This document shows positions 43,508-54,800 of a stretch of 64,000 bases of DNA, in pieces. The translations under genes and the position numbers were made by a program. The stretch lies in the NCBI GenBank assembly GCA_964512045.1, contig CAZEJK010000004.1:20866-84865 (forward strand), in the 5' to 3' direction. Below the pieces are notes generated by a model. It worked only from the letters and a program-made list of their open reading frames with translations, searched no databases and was not told where the DNA came from. Within the stretch, counting starts at the first letter, position 1; each line of letters begins with the position of its first letter. Source of the stretch: CAZEJK01 sp964512045 (GTDB lineage: Bacteria; Acidobacteriota; Thermoanaerobaculia; Thermoanaerobaculales; Sulfomarinibacteraceae).

Positions 43508-45148
43508 ATGCCGTTTTCGACAAGGGCTCGGTGTTTTGCAATCTCACTGGTGTGTCTGATCTCGATGGGAGCATTGGCCGCGGTGCTGCTGGGGTGCGGA
43601 GGTGCGCGACAGACATCAGACGAGGGTCTCCAGGAGCAGCACGCCACTCGGCGGCCAAACGTTCTCTTCATCATGGTGGACGACCTCCGGCCCGAGCTGG
43701 GGAGCTACGGCGTGGCGGACGTCAGAACGCCACACCTGGACACCCTGTCGGAGCAAGGAGTGATCTTCCGCCGGGCCTTTGCTCAGGCGGCGGCCTGCGC
43801 GCCCTCCCGAGCCAGCCTGATGACCGGGATGCGCCCGGACTCGACCCGCGTCTGGAGCCTGGGCGAGGAGTTCCGGAAGACGATCCCGGACGTGGTCACG
43901 ATGCCCCAGCACTTCGATGCCTTCGGATACTACACGGTCTCGATGGGCAAGATCTTCCACAACCACATGCCCGACGTCGTCTCGTGGGACGAGGCGGACC
44001 TCCGTCCGGCGTTGTTCAGCACGCCCGAGTGGATCGACCGCGAGCCCGAGTCGATCTACCACGACGAGAAGCTGAAGCAGGAGCTGGCCGAGGTCCGTGC
44101 CAGGCGGATCGCGAAGAACCCCAACGCGTACGCCGGCGGTTGGGCGTACGGCAAGTCGTACGAGATCGTCGACAAGCCCGACGATCAGCTCTACGACGGC
44201 GCCCAGACCACCCTCGCCATCGAGACCCTCGAGCGGCTCAAAGACATGGATCAACCGTTCTTTCTGGCGGTCGGATACTACCGACCGCATCTTCCGTTCG
44301 TCGCGCCCAAGACGTACTGGGATCTGTACGATCGGGAGACGCTTCCACCGGCACCCAACCCGTTCCTCCCCCGAGACGCTCCGCCGTTCGCCATGAACTC
44401 GCAGTACGAGCTGCGGAGCTGCTACGACCTGGAGTGGGTCAAGCATCCGGTTGTCGAGCCGCTACCGGAGGCGACGGCGCGCCTTCTCAAGCACGGGTAC
44501 TACGCCTCGGTGAGCTTCGTCGACGCCTGCATCGGCCGGCTCCTGACCGCACTCGAGGAGCTCGGGCTGGCGGACGACACGATCGTGGTGGTGTTCGGCG
44601 ACCACGGCTGGAAGCTCGGCGAGCACGGGAGCTTCTGCAAGCAGACCAACTACAACATCGACACCCGCGTTCCCCTGATCGTGCGGGCCCCCGGTGTGGA
44701 ACCGGGACAGACCGTCGATCGGCTCGTCGAGCTCGTGGACCTCTACCCGACCATCAGCGAGCTCGCCGGGATCGAGATCCCGGACAACATGGAGGGCACC
44801 AGCTTCAAACCCCTGCTCGATGACCCGACGGCACCGTGGAAGAGCGCAGTCTTCAGCCACTACCGCCAGCGCCCCAAGGTCACGTCGGACGGCAACGAGT
44901 ACATGGGGTACTCGATGGTGACGGAGCGCCACCACCTGGTGGAGTGGCATACATGGGACAACACGACCAAGACCGCCGGCGAGCTCGTCGCCCGGGAGCT
45001 CTACGACAACCGAACCGATCCCCTGGAGAACACCAATCTGGCCGATCTGCCCGAGAACGCAGAGCTCGTCGCCGAGCTGTCCAAGCAGCTAGAAGCGGGC
45101 TGGCGCGCCGCCAGGGAGCCGGCGCCCACAGCGCCGTCCGCACCGTGA
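43508..45148 (+). CDS. Formylglycine-type sulfatase, iduronate-2-sulfatase-like
   Basis: A 546-residue lipoprotein (lipobox LLGC with Cys30). The domain begins NVLFIMVDDLRPELGSYG, and the signature ACAPSRASLMTG places Cys97 as the formylglycine precursor with Arg101. FYRPH-like YYRPHLPFVAPK, VVVFGDHGWKLGEHG and TNYNIDTRVPLIV match the iduronate-2-sulfatase/choline-sulfatase branch. GGGAGGAG precedes the ATG at 43508; an ATG at 43439 that overlaps the acylase stop is possible but lacks a ribosome site. The enzyme needs a maturase; the one at 9895 is the only candidate in this window. The substrate is unknown; its neighbours suggest a sulfated amide or peptide-linked compound. Confidence 0.9.
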   Translation: MPFSTRARCFAISLVCLISMGALAAVLLGCGGARQTSDEGLQEQHATRRPNVLFIMVDDLRPELGSYGVADVRTPHLDTLSEQGVIFRRAFAQAAACAPSRASLMTGMRPDSTRVWSLGEEFRKTIPDVVTMPQHFDAFGYYTVSMGKIFHNHMPDVVSWDEADLRPALFSTPEWIDREPESIYHDEKLKQELAEVRARRIAKNPNAYAGGWAYGKSYEIVDKPDDQLYDGAQTTLAIETLERLKDMDQPFFLAVGYYRPHLPFVAPKTYWDLYDRETLPPAPNPFLPRDAPPFAMNSQYELRSCYDLEWVKHPVVEPLPEATARLLKHGYYASVSFVDACIGRLLTALEELGLADDTIVVVFGDHGWKLGEHGSFCKQTNYNIDTRVPLIVRAPGVEPGQTVDRLVELVDLYPTISELAGIEIPDNMEGTSFKPLLDDPTAPWKSAVFSHYRQRPKVTSDGNEYMGYSMVTERHHLVEWHTWDNTTKTAGELVARELYDNRTDPLENTNLADLPENAELVAELSKQLEAGWRAAREPAPTAPSAP

Positions 45149-45170
45149 TCCGAGACCTGACGGTCCGGCT

Positions 45171-45192
45171 GTCTGGCTCGCTGCAGCCAGAC
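45171..45192. terminator. Intergenic hairpin between sulfatase and alpha/beta hydrolase
   Basis: GTCTGGCT and AGCCAGAC form a perfect eight-base stem around CGCTGC, 22 bases after the sulfatase stop. Without a T-run it may be an mRNA-processing or attenuating hairpin inside the operon rather than a full terminator. Confidence 0.4.
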
Positions 45193-45222
45193 GTGGGGAC
45201 CCACCACACACCGGGAGGTGGT

Positions 45223-46779
45223 ATGCGTCGTTTCGTGTCTGTCGTCGTCGCGCTCGGGATGATGAGCGGTGCTGCCGTCGGTGTCTCCGCGCAACCTCCT
45301 GAGGACCTCGGTGCCCTCGACACCGGGCCATACGCCGTCGGATTCCGGGTGTTCAACGAGTACGACCACGGTCGGACCTATCGCTCCCGGCTCGACGCCT
45401 CAGGGCAGCCGCTGCGGGACGCCAACGCCCGCCCGATCCAGGTCTCGGTGTGGTATCCAGCCGCTGCCGACGCCGCTGGCCCGAGCATGACGCTCCGCGA
45501 CTACCTCGTCCTTGCGACGCGGGAGGTGGACTTCGACGCCAACCCAGAAGGCGACGTGGACGTGTTCCTGCGCCGAGTGCGTGTCGACCTCGCGGACGAG
45601 GTCCTGGACGAGCCTTCGCTCGCCCGCCGCGATGCCCCGGTTGACACCGGCCGTTTTCCGCTCGTGCTCTACGCACCTAGCCTCGGCGCGTCGTCATTCG
45701 AGAACATCGTGCTCTGCGAGCACCTCGCGAGCCACGGTTACGTCGTCGCCGCGAGCCCGGCGGTGGGCCTCTATGACCGCCAGATGGCCGGCAGCATCAC
45801 GGACCTCTACGCCCAGGTTCACGACCTCGCCTTTCTGATCGCGTTCATGCGGGATGTCCCGGGAACGGACATGGACCACGTGGGCGTCGTCGGCTTCAGC
45901 TGGGGCGGGCTGAGCAACGTGGTGTTCGCCATGCTGAACACCAACGTTCATGCCGTGGTCAGCCTCGACGGGTCGATCTCCTTCAAGGACCACATACAGC
46001 TCGCCCGCGACAGCTTCCTGTACGACCCGGACATGCTCCGGGTCCCACTCATGCTGGTGTCGCAGTCGCCGTGGCGCTACGCGCAGATCCGTGACTACTC
46101 GTTCTTCACGGAGCTCCAGTACTCTGACGTTGCTCTCGTCTACGCCCACGATCTGGTGCACATGCACTTCGCCAGCACCTTCATGAAGCTGTTCGGCTTC
46201 ATCCCCTGGGAGGGCAACGCACCGACCACCGACGAGGAGAGGATCCTCGCCGGCTACCACGTCGTGTGCCGCTACACGCTGCAGTTCCTCGACGCCCATC
46301 TCAAGGGCTCCGAGGAGGCGGCCACATTCATCGGTCGTGCACCCGAGGAGAACGGTATCCCGAAAGGCGCCCTCTCGGTGACGCGGCGGAAGGCGCTTCC
46401 GGCGCCCCCGATGCCGGACCAGTTCGTCGAGCTCATCCGCTCGGATGGGGTGAGCACGGCGACGAGGATCTTCAGGGAGACGAGAGCCCTGAACCCGGAC
46501 TACGTGATGTTCCAGCCGGGGCAGCTGATCCAGCTGAGCGCGACGTACGAGGCGCAGGGCGGCATCGAGACCGCGATCGGGATCCTCGAGCTCGCCACGA
46601 TGGGTGCTCCCGAGCGGTACAACGCCTACGACCGCCTGGCCACGCTGTACGCGGCGAGCGGTAAGCTCGAGCGGGCGGTGCAGACCTACGAGCGGTTCAT
46701 GGAGCTGAACCCCGACAGCGTCTACTCGACGATCGCCCCCGATGCCATCACGGCACTGACCGACCGTCCGTCCGAATGA
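45223..46779 (+). CDS. Exported alpha/beta hydrolase with C-terminal TPR-like region
   Basis: A 518-residue protein with a signal peptide ending VSAQ. The alpha/beta hydrolase domain resembles PAF-acetylhydrolase or dienelactone-hydrolase relatives: PIQVSVWYPAA near the start, oxyanion strand FPLVLYAPSLGAS, and nucleophile elbow VGFSWGG with Ser226. Candidates for the acid and His are in the segment before residue 320 (DLVHMHFAS). The last ~100 residues have TPR-like helices (YDRLATLYAASGKLERAVQTYERF). GGGAGGTGG precedes the ATG. Likely an esterase or amidase in the envelope that acts with the neighbouring amidase and peptidases. Substrate unknown. Confidence 0.82.
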   Translation: MRRFVSVVVALGMMSGAAVGVSAQPPEDLGALDTGPYAVGFRVFNEYDHGRTYRSRLDASGQPLRDANARPIQVSVWYPAAADAAGPSMTLRDYLVLATREVDFDANPEGDVDVFLRRVRVDLADEVLDEPSLARRDAPVDTGRFPLVLYAPSLGASSFENIVLCEHLASHGYVVAASPAVGLYDRQMAGSITDLYAQVHDLAFLIAFMRDVPGTDMDHVGVVGFSWGGLSNVVFAMLNTNVHAVVSLDGSISFKDHIQLARDSFLYDPDMLRVPLMLVSQSPWRYAQIRDYSFFTELQYSDVALVYAHDLVHMHFASTFMKLFGFIPWEGNAPTTDEERILAGYHVVCRYTLQFLDAHLKGSEEAATFIGRAPEENGIPKGALSVTRRKALPAPPMPDQFVELIRSDGVSTATRIFRETRALNPDYVMFQPGQLIQLSATYEAQGGIETAIGILELATMGAPERYNAYDRLATLYAASGKLERAVQTYERFMELNPDSVYSTIAPDAITALTDRPSE

Positions 46780-46913
46780 GCACACGAGTGGTCGTGAGCG
46801 GCACCGTCGCCGCCATCGGGCCGGAGGGGACCTGCTGCCTCGCACGGTCACACCCGAGGAAGGATCGTCGGACGGTACTGGCATTCAGCAAGGAGCCAAA
46901 AAGGAGACGTACG

Positions 46914-49595
46914 ATGTCGTTGCATCGAACAACCGCAGTGCTGCTGGTGACGTTGGGGTTCATGGTGCCGCCCGGGCTGGCCAGGGCTGCTGTCCCCAAC
47001 CCCGCCGACGTCATCGGGTTCGAGCCCGGGACCGAGTACCGGCTGGTCACCTCCGAGCAGATCGTGCGCTACTTCCGGGCGCTGGACGAGGCGTCGGACC
47101 GGATCGTGGTGGAGGAGATCGGCAGGAGCACGCTGGGCAAGCCCATGATCATGGCGCTGATCTCCAGCCCCGAGAACCTCGCTCGAAGTGAGGAGATCAA
47201 GGCGATGAACCGCAAGCTCGCCCTCGCCAGGGGCCTCGGCGACGACGAGGCGGCGAAGCTGGCGGCCGGCGGTGTCGCCACCGTCTGGATCGATGGCGGG
47301 CTGCACGCCCAGGAGCTCGCCGGCTCGCAGCTCATGCCCGGACTCGCCCACTGGCTGGTCACGGACGAGTCCCGGGAAGCACAGCGGATCCGTGACAACG
47401 TGCTGCTGCTCCTGAACCCAAACATGAACCCCGACGGTCTCGACATCGTGTCGAGCTGGTACGCCGAGCACGTTGGCACGGCGTTCGAAACCTCGTCGAT
47501 CCCCGTGGCCGCACACGCCTACGTGGGCAACGACATCAACCGCGACTGGTACATGTTCACCCAGGCGGAGAGCCGGGTTGCGGCCGACGTCTTCTACCAC
47601 GAGTGGTTCCCGCAGATCGTCTTCAACCAGCACCAGGGAGGGCCGTTCCCGTCGCGGCAGTTCGTGGCGCCCGCCGCCGATCCCCTGAACCCCAACCTCG
47701 ACCCGCTGATGGTGGCGGCCTTCCGCCACCTCGGCGAGCACCAGCTCGTGCGGTTCATGAAGGAGGGCAAGCCGGGGGTCGCGACCGGCATCTACTACCG
47801 CGTCGTCTGGACGGCGGCCTACATGTCGGCGGCGCCCCAGTTCCACAACATGCTGGGGCTGTTCACCGAGACGGCGATGTCCGACTACGCCACGCCCCAC
47901 TGCGTGACCGAGGACGAGGTCTTCGATCCCACCCGCAACGAGCTCGGCATCTCGACCCGGTTGCCAAGCGTGCACTACCCCATCCCGTGGCAGGGGGGGT
48001 GCTGGCGCCTCCAGGACGCGATCGAGTACATGACCACCGGCTGCAAGGCGGTCCTCGACGCGGCGGCGAGGCTCAAAGAGTCCTACCTCGTCAACATCCA
48101 CCACATGGGCAGACGCCAGATCGAGCGCGGCGAGGCGGCCGAGGGTGGGCCGTTCGCCCACGTGGTCGACCTGAAGCAGCAGCACGACCCGGGCAGTGCC
48201 GTGGAGCTTCTCCGGACCTTGCGGCAGGGCGGGGTGGAGATCCGCCGCGCCGAGGCAGCGTTCCGAGCCGGCGGAACCCAGTTCCCTGCCGGCGCCTACG
48301 TGATCCCTCCCCAAGCGTTCCGCCCCTTCGTGCTCGACGTGATGGAGCCCAAGGTCTATCCCAACCGCTTCGAGTACCCCGGCGGTCCTCCCGAGGCGCC
48401 GTACGACCTCACGGGCTACAACCTGCCCGACCAGATGGGTGTCGAGGTCCATCGCGTGGCCGAGGCGTTCGAGATGCCAGGGCCGGAGGTCGATGAGATC
48501 CCGCCGCCCAAGGGGCGGGTGCAGGGCGACGGCACCGCCGGCTACCTCCTGTCCCATGACTGGAACGCGGCCGCCTTGGCGTCGAACCGGCTCCTTGCCG
48601 ACGGCGCGCGGTTGGCCTGGACCACGGAGCCCGTCGAGGCGGCGGGCCGTCAGTGGCCGGCCGGAACGATCGTCATCCGCGAGGCAGACGCCGCCTCGCT
48701 CCAGGGTCTCGCCGAAGAGCTCGGGCTCGAGCTCGTCGGTCTCGACGATGACATCGAGGCGGCTCAGATGGAGATCCGTGCTCCGAAGGTCGGCATCTAC
48801 CAGAGCTACATGTCGGGCTACAACTGGACCGACGAGGAGGGCTGGACCCGTTGGGTGCTCGACCAGTACGAGTTCGACCTCGAGGCGCTGCACGACGCCG
48901 ACATTCGCGGTGGCGACCTGAGCCGGTTCGACGTCATCATCCTGCCGGACCAGGACGCGAAGGAGATCCTGCAGGGGCACCCTCCCTTGACGATGCCCGA
49001 GGGGTACACGGGTGGCGTTGGCGCCGAGGGCGCGGCGGCCCTCAAGCGGTTCGTGGAGACGGGCGGTTGGGTGGTGGCGTTCCATCGCGCGGTCGAGTTT
49101 GCGGCCGAGATGTTTGGGCTGCCGGTTCGCAACGCCGTGGCCGATGTCGACCCGCGGGAGTACTTCATCCCGGGGTCGCTGATCCGCTTCGAGACCGAGC
49201 CCTCCGACCCGCTCGCCTTCGGGATGGCGCGGGAGGGTTCAGCGACCTTCTGGCGCAGCAATCTCGTGATGGATGTCGTCCCCCCGATGTCGCAGCCTCG
49301 GGCGGCGAACGGAGAGGCCGCAATCGAACGCGACCTGGTGGTCTACGCCCGTTTCCCCGACGAGAGGCTGTGGCTCGACGGCTGGGCCATCGGCGCGCAG
49401 GAGTACCTCGCGGGACGGCCCGCGGCGCTGCGGGCGTCCCTCGGTCGGGGTGAGGTCGTTCTCATCGGATTCACTCCTGACACTCGGGCCCAGTCCCGAA
49501 ACGCCTTCAAGCTGCTCTTCAACCCGTTGTACGCAGCCACGGCAGAGGTGTCCGCAAACGCTCCGTACATGGGACACGAAAGGATCGACCAATGA
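46914..49595 (+). CDS. M14-family zinc carboxypeptidase, large form
   Basis: An 893-residue exported peptidase with a signal peptide ending GLARAA. The M14 domain (about 45-400) has the zinc motif HAQE (His131, Glu134) and NPNMNPDG, then NDINRDWYMF and FNQHQGG, which may supply the third zinc ligand. The C-terminal half (about 500-893) contains a type-1 glutamine-amidotransferase-like or flavodoxin-like segment (RAPKVGIYQSYMSGYN, RFDVIILPDQ), an arrangement seen in long M14 proteins of this kind. AAAAGGAG precedes the ATG. Its stop overlaps the S46 peptidase start by four bases, so carboxypeptidase and dipeptidyl-peptidase are co-translated. Confidence 0.9.
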   Translation: MSLHRTTAVLLVTLGFMVPPGLARAAVPNPADVIGFEPGTEYRLVTSEQIVRYFRALDEASDRIVVEEIGRSTLGKPMIMALISSPENLARSEEIKAMNRKLALARGLGDDEAAKLAAGGVATVWIDGGLHAQELAGSQLMPGLAHWLVTDESREAQRIRDNVLLLLNPNMNPDGLDIVSSWYAEHVGTAFETSSIPVAAHAYVGNDINRDWYMFTQAESRVAADVFYHEWFPQIVFNQHQGGPFPSRQFVAPAADPLNPNLDPLMVAAFRHLGEHQLVRFMKEGKPGVATGIYYRVVWTAAYMSAAPQFHNMLGLFTETAMSDYATPHCVTEDEVFDPTRNELGISTRLPSVHYPIPWQGGCWRLQDAIEYMTTGCKAVLDAAARLKESYLVNIHHMGRRQIERGEAAEGGPFAHVVDLKQQHDPGSAVELLRTLRQGGVEIRRAEAAFRAGGTQFPAGAYVIPPQAFRPFVLDVMEPKVYPNRFEYPGGPPEAPYDLTGYNLPDQMGVEVHRVAEAFEMPGPEVDEIPPPKGRVQGDGTAGYLLSHDWNAAALASNRLLADGARLAWTTEPVEAAGRQWPAGTIVIREADAASLQGLAEELGLELVGLDDDIEAAQMEIRAPKVGIYQSYMSGYNWTDEEGWTRWVLDQYEFDLEALHDADIRGGDLSRFDVIILPDQDAKEILQGHPPLTMPEGYTGGVGAEGAAALKRFVETGGWVVAFHRAVEFAAEMFGLPVRNAVADVDPREYFIPGSLIRFETEPSDPLAFGMAREGSATFWRSNLVMDVVPPMSQPRAANGEAAIERDLVVYARFPDERLWLDGWAIGAQEYLAGRPAALRASLGRGEVVLIGFTPDTRAQSRNAFKLLFNPLYAATAEVSANAPYMGHERIDQ

Positions 49596-51751
49596 AGACT
49601 CACGGAACCCTCCTCGCCATATGTGTGATGATGTGCTCTCTCGCGTCGACGGGATCGGCCGATGAAGGCATGTGGATGCCCCACCAGATCCAGGACCTCG
49701 ACCTCGAGGCCAGGGGCCTGGAGATGGACCCCGAAGACATCTACCGCAAGGACGGCACCGGGCTCGTCAACGCCGTCGTGATCTTCGGAGGAGGGGGGAC
49801 CGGGGAGTTCGTGAGCTCCGAGGGCCTCATCCTCACCAACCACCACATCGCTTTTGACGCCCTGCAGAGGGAGTCGACGGCGGACAGCGACCTGCTCACT
49901 GACGGATTCATGGCTCCGACGCGGGCGGCGGAGATGCCCGCGAAAGGGTACAGCGTCGACGTCTTCCTGGGGTATCGGGAGGTTACCGAGCAGATACAGG
50001 CGGCGCTGACGCCCAACATGTCCCCAGACCAGCGGCAGAACGCCATCGAGCAGGCGCAGAAACAGCTGGTCGGGGACGCCGAGAAGGAGGGACGGGACAT
50101 CCGGGCGCAGGTCGCAAGCATGTTCAGCGGCAACGCCTACTATCTCTTCCGGTTCAAGCGCATCAGCGACATCCGCCTCGTCTACGCCCCGCCCCAGAGC
50201 CTTGGCCGGTTCGGGGGCGAGATCGACAACTGGATGTGGCCTCGGCACTCGACCGACTTCGCGTTCATGCGTGCCTACGTCTCCCCCGACAACGTCGGCG
50301 TCGAGTACAGCGAGGACAACGTTCCGTACCGGCCGCCGTCGGTCCTGAAGATCTCCCTCGACGGTTTCGAGGACGGGGACTTCGCTTTTATCGTGGGCTA
50401 TCCCGGCTATACCTATCGGAACAACACCCTCGCCGAGCTCCGGTCCGACCTGACCACTCTCCAGCGACGGTCGGAGGGATACAGGGACGTGATCTCCTTC
50501 CTGGAGGCAGCCGGACGCGACGATCGGGAGATCGAGCTTCGATACGCCAACTGCGTGCGTGCCTTGAACAACCGGGTCAAGAACTACGGGGCGAAGCTCG
50601 AAGGGATCGAGAAGAGGGGCGTGATCGACCTGAAGGCGGCGCAAGAAGAGGAGCTCTCGGCCTGGGTGGCGGCGAACGACGAGCGACGCAGTCAATACGG
50701 CCAGGCGCTCGCTCGGATCGAGGACTTCATGACCGGCTACGAGCACCAGTCGCTGAAGATCGACCTGCTCGAGGAGCTGGTGCAACCGCCAGCCTGTCGG
50801 ACGCTGCTCGGTCAGGCCTACACCATCTACCGCACGGTCGTCGAGAGCCAGAAGCCGGACATGGATCGCGACCCGGAGTACCAGGAGCGGAACCTTCCGT
50901 CGATCAGAACGAGAATCGAGGTCGCCAACCAGGAGCTGGACCTGGCCACGGACCTGGCGCTCCTCAAGCACCGTCTCGAGATGCTGTCCGGCTACCCGGC
51001 CGATCTCGTGCCCGCGACCCTTCGAGACCTGCTCGACGAAGGCTCGGCGGATACGATCGACCGGTTCGTGGACGCGCTCTACGAGAAGACCGGGCTGACC
51101 GACCCCGGCAGACGGCTCGAGCTCCTCAACCTGGATCCGCAGGCGCTCCTGGGCCGGGACGATCCTCTCATCGGGCTGGCGGCCGATCTCGAACGGGAGA
51201 TGCAGGTGCTACGGGAGGCCCGTGAGGCCCTCGACCAGGAGCGGGAGGATCTCAGAAAGGTGTATCTCGCGGCGCTGCTCGAGAAGCGACAGGGCCAACT
51301 CGCACCGGATGCCAACGTGACCATCCGCTTCACCTCCGGCGCCTTCGAAGGGTACAGCCCACGGGACGCGGTGGTCTACCTCTCCCAGACGACCCTGACC
51401 GGGATGATCGAGAAGGATGAGGGCGAGTACCCGTTCCTCGTGCCACCCGCCCTCATCGAGCTTTACAGGCACAAGGACTTCGGGCGCTACCTCGACGAGG
51501 GGGTGGACGACGTTCCGGTCTGCCTGCTGACCTCCACCCTCATCACCGGTGGCAACTCCGGCTCGCCGACGTTCAACGCCAAGGGCGAGCTGGTCGGGGT
51601 CGTGTTCGACATGACGTATGACGGCGTCATCACGGACTACTACGACGTCCCGGAGCTGCGGCGCACGATCAGCGTCGACATCCGCAACGTCCTCTTCCTC
51701 ACCGAGAAGCTCGGTGGCGGCAAGCACATCATCGAGGAGCTCGGGCTGTGA
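49592..51751 (+). CDS. S46-family dipeptidyl-peptidase (Dpp7/Dpp11-like)
   Basis: A 719-residue periplasmic serine peptidase with a signal peptide ending GSADEG. The start MWMPHQIQ matches the S46 N-terminus. The catalytic His lies in ILTNHHIAFDALQ (His84 or His85), and the nucleophile Ser656 in TGGNSGSPTFN. The region between is the helical lid that caps the N-terminal amine of the substrate. Length is normal for the family (700-720). Enzymes of this class remove dipeptides from peptide N-termini for amino-acid nutrition. A four-base overlap couples it to the M14 gene, and the BNR protein follows after 114 bases. GAAAGGA precedes the ATG. Confidence 0.93.
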   Translation: MKTHGTLLAICVMMCSLASTGSADEGMWMPHQIQDLDLEARGLEMDPEDIYRKDGTGLVNAVVIFGGGGTGEFVSSEGLILTNHHIAFDALQRESTADSDLLTDGFMAPTRAAEMPAKGYSVDVFLGYREVTEQIQAALTPNMSPDQRQNAIEQAQKQLVGDAEKEGRDIRAQVASMFSGNAYYLFRFKRISDIRLVYAPPQSLGRFGGEIDNWMWPRHSTDFAFMRAYVSPDNVGVEYSEDNVPYRPPSVLKISLDGFEDGDFAFIVGYPGYTYRNNTLAELRSDLTTLQRRSEGYRDVISFLEAAGRDDREIELRYANCVRALNNRVKNYGAKLEGIEKRGVIDLKAAQEEELSAWVAANDERRSQYGQALARIEDFMTGYEHQSLKIDLLEELVQPPACRTLLGQAYTIYRTVVESQKPDMDRDPEYQERNLPSIRTRIEVANQELDLATDLALLKHRLEMLSGYPADLVPATLRDLLDEGSADTIDRFVDALYEKTGLTDPGRRLELLNLDPQALLGRDDPLIGLAADLEREMQVLREAREALDQEREDLRKVYLAALLEKRQGQLAPDANVTIRFTSGAFEGYSPRDAVVYLSQTTLTGMIEKDEGEYPFLVPPALIELYRHKDFGRYLDEGVDDVPVCLLTSTLITGGNSGSPTFNAKGELVGVVFDMTYDGVITDYYDVPELRRTISVDIRNVLFLTEKLGGGKHIIEELGL

Positions 51752-51865
51752 GGACGGTTACGGCCGGCGACGGGGCCACCGACCTCTTCATCACCAAACG
51801 CGGCGCGGCCGACCAGCTGCCGCGCAGAAACCGGACAGCCGAGTCGAGGCGGATCGGAGGGAACC

Positions 51866-54800
51866 ATGCTGCCGACGACGGAACGAACGCCCCTGCCTGC
51901 GGTCCTGCTGCTCGGCGCAATGATCGTCCTGCTGGCAACGGCGGATCCTATGACTGCGGCGATGCGCTCCGAGACCCCGAAGGAGGATCCTCGCGAGGAG
52001 CTGTGGGCCGGCCTTGAGCTGCGGTCTCTCGGCCCCGCGGTGACCAGCGGCCGCGTGGTCGACCTCGCGGTCGACCCCGGTGATGACCGGCACTGGCTGG
52101 TCGCGGCGGCTTCCGGCGGTGTCTGGTCGACCGGCAACGCCGGCACCACCTGGACGCCGGTCTTCGACCGCGAGGCCAGTTCCTCGATCGGGTGCGTGAC
52201 CTTTTCCCCGTCCGACCCGATGATCGCCTGGGTCGGCACTGGCGAGAACAACGCGCTGCGGTCAGTCGGATACGGCGACGGCGTCCACAAGTCGATCGAC
52301 GGCGGCGCCACCTGGACCCGAGTGGGCCTCGAACGCTCGGGACACATCGGCAAGATCCTCGTCGACCCGCGCGACCCCGACGTCGTCTGGGTGGCGGCCC
52401 AGGGGCCCCTCTGGTCATCGGGAGGCGACCGCGGACTCTACAAGACCACCGACGGCGGCAGGAGCTGGGCGCAGGTGCTGGCGATCTCCGACGAAACCGG
52501 CGTCAGCGACATCGCCTTCGATCCGCGTGACCCTGACGTCGTCTACGCCGCCGCCTGGCAGCGCCGGCGTCACGTCTGGACCGTCATCTCGGGCGGCCCC
52601 GAGTCGGCGCTCTACAAGACCACCGACGGCGGCGCGACCTTCCGTCGGCTGACCCGCGGCCTGCCCTCGGTGGATCTCGGGCGGATCGGCCTCGCGGTGT
52701 CGCCGATCGACCCCGACGTGGTCTACGCAACCCTCGAGGCCGCCGACGACGAGGGCGGCTTCTTCCGCTCCAACAACCGTGGCGAGAGCTGGGAGAAGCG
52801 CTCGGACCACACCACTCCGAGCCTCTACTACGCCGAGATCTTCGCCGACCCCCACCGGTTCGACCGCGTCTACTCGATGGACGTCCGTCTTCAGGTCACC
52901 GACGACGGCGGCGCGAGCTTCCGCCCGCTCGGCGCGAGCAACAAGCACGTGGACGACCACGTCATCTGGATCGACCCGGCGCGGGTTGACCACTACCTCG
53001 TCGGCGGCGACGGGGGCCTGTACGAGAGCATGGACGGCGCGGCGACCTGGCGCTTCCTGGCCAACCTCCCGGTGACCCAGCTCTACAAGGTGACGGTGGA
53101 CGACTCGCGACCCTTCTACCGCGTCTACGGCGGCACCCAGGACAACTTCACCCTCGGCGGACCGTCGCGCACAACGACCGTGGAGGGCGTTCTCAACTCC
53201 GACTGGGAGCTGCTCACGGACGGCGACGGCTTCCAGCCTCGTGTCGAGCCCGGCAACCCGGACATTGCCTACGCGATGGTGCAGTACGGCGTGCTGCTGC
53301 GGATCGACCGCCGGACCCACGAGGAGACCTGGGTTCAGCCGCTCGAAGACCCCGGGGAGCCGCCGCTGCGCTGGAACTGGGACTCGCCGTTCGTCATCTC
53401 GCCGCACTCGCCCACGAGGCTCTACTTCGCGGCGCAGCGCGTCTTCCGCTCCGACGACCGGGGCGACCACTGGCAGTCAATCTCGCCCGACCTGACGCGG
53501 CAGCTCGACCGCAACCTGCTGCCCGTCTTCGGCACCGTCCAGCACGCTGACGCGGTCGGGAAGCACGACTGGACGTCGCCCTACGGCACACTGGTGGCTC
53601 TGGCCGAGTCGCCGAGGGTCGAGGGGCTGCTGTATACCGGCAGCGACGACGGTCTGGTGCAGGTCTCCGAGGACGGTGGCGCGAGCTGGCGCTGTATCGG
53701 CACCTTCCCGGGCGTGCCCGAGCGTTCCCACGTGCGCAAGCTCGAGCCTTCGGCCCACGACCCCGACATGGTCTACGCCGCCTTCGACAACCACAAGTCG
53801 GGGGACTTCAAACCCTACCTGCTGGTCAGCCGCGACCGCGGCCGGAGCTGGAGCTCGATCGCCGCCAACCTCCCCGAGCGCGGCACCGTCTACGTCGTCG
53901 TCGAGGACCCGGTCGACCCCGACCTGCTCTTCGTCGGCACCGAGCTCGGCCTGTGGGCGAGCCAGGACCGGGGGGGGAGCTGGTTCCGTCTGCGAGGAGG
54001 GCTACCGACGGTGCAGGTCCGCGATCTGGCGATCCAGGCGCGTGAGAGCGACCTCGTCCTCGCCACCTTCGGGCGCGGCTTCTGGGTGCTCGACGACCTG
54101 TCACCGCTGCGCTTTGCCGCGCGCCGCAGCCTCGATGCCGAGTCGACAATCTTCCCGGTGCGGCCGGCGCTCGGCTACGTGCCGCGCAGGCGGCTCGGTT
54201 TCCCCGGCAAGGGGTTCCAGGGCGACAGCTTCTTCGTGGCCCCGAACCCGCCGTTTGGCGCGGTCTTCACCATGCATGTCAAGCAGGACCTGCTGAGCCT
54301 CGCGCAGGCACGCCGGCAGCGCGAGGAGGAGGCCGCAGCGTCGGGTACGACGGTTGGGTATCCGACCCATGCCGATCTCCGGGCGGAGGCCGCCGAGGAG
54401 CCGCCGACCCACGTCCTCGTGATCCACGACGCGGGCGGCGAGGTGGTGCGGCGGCTCGCAGCGCCGACCAGCGCCGGCATCCACCGCGTTGCCTGGGACC
54501 TGCGCTACCCGGCGCCCGATCCGGCGCAGCTGGAGAGCCCGCACGACGGCAGCACGGGCTGGCAGGCTCCGCACGGCCCGATGGCCGCACCGGGGAGCTA
54601 CACGGTGTTGCTCGAGCGCCGCCGGCTCGGGGTCACGACGGTGGTCGCAGGTCCAGTCGCCTTCGAGGTCGAGCCACTCGCGGCGACGTCCCTGACCGCT
54701 CCCGACCGCCAGGTTCTGGTCGCCTTTCTGCGCCAGGCCTCAGCCCTCCAGCGAGCAGTGCTCGGAACCTCGGCACTGGTCGGCCAGACGCTCGAGCGCG

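Noticed and set aside
46848..49085. 745-codon minus-strand frame opposite the M14 peptidase
   Set aside because: Composition and lack of motifs mark it as antisense; the plus strand has zinc-site motifs, a signal peptide and a ribosome site.
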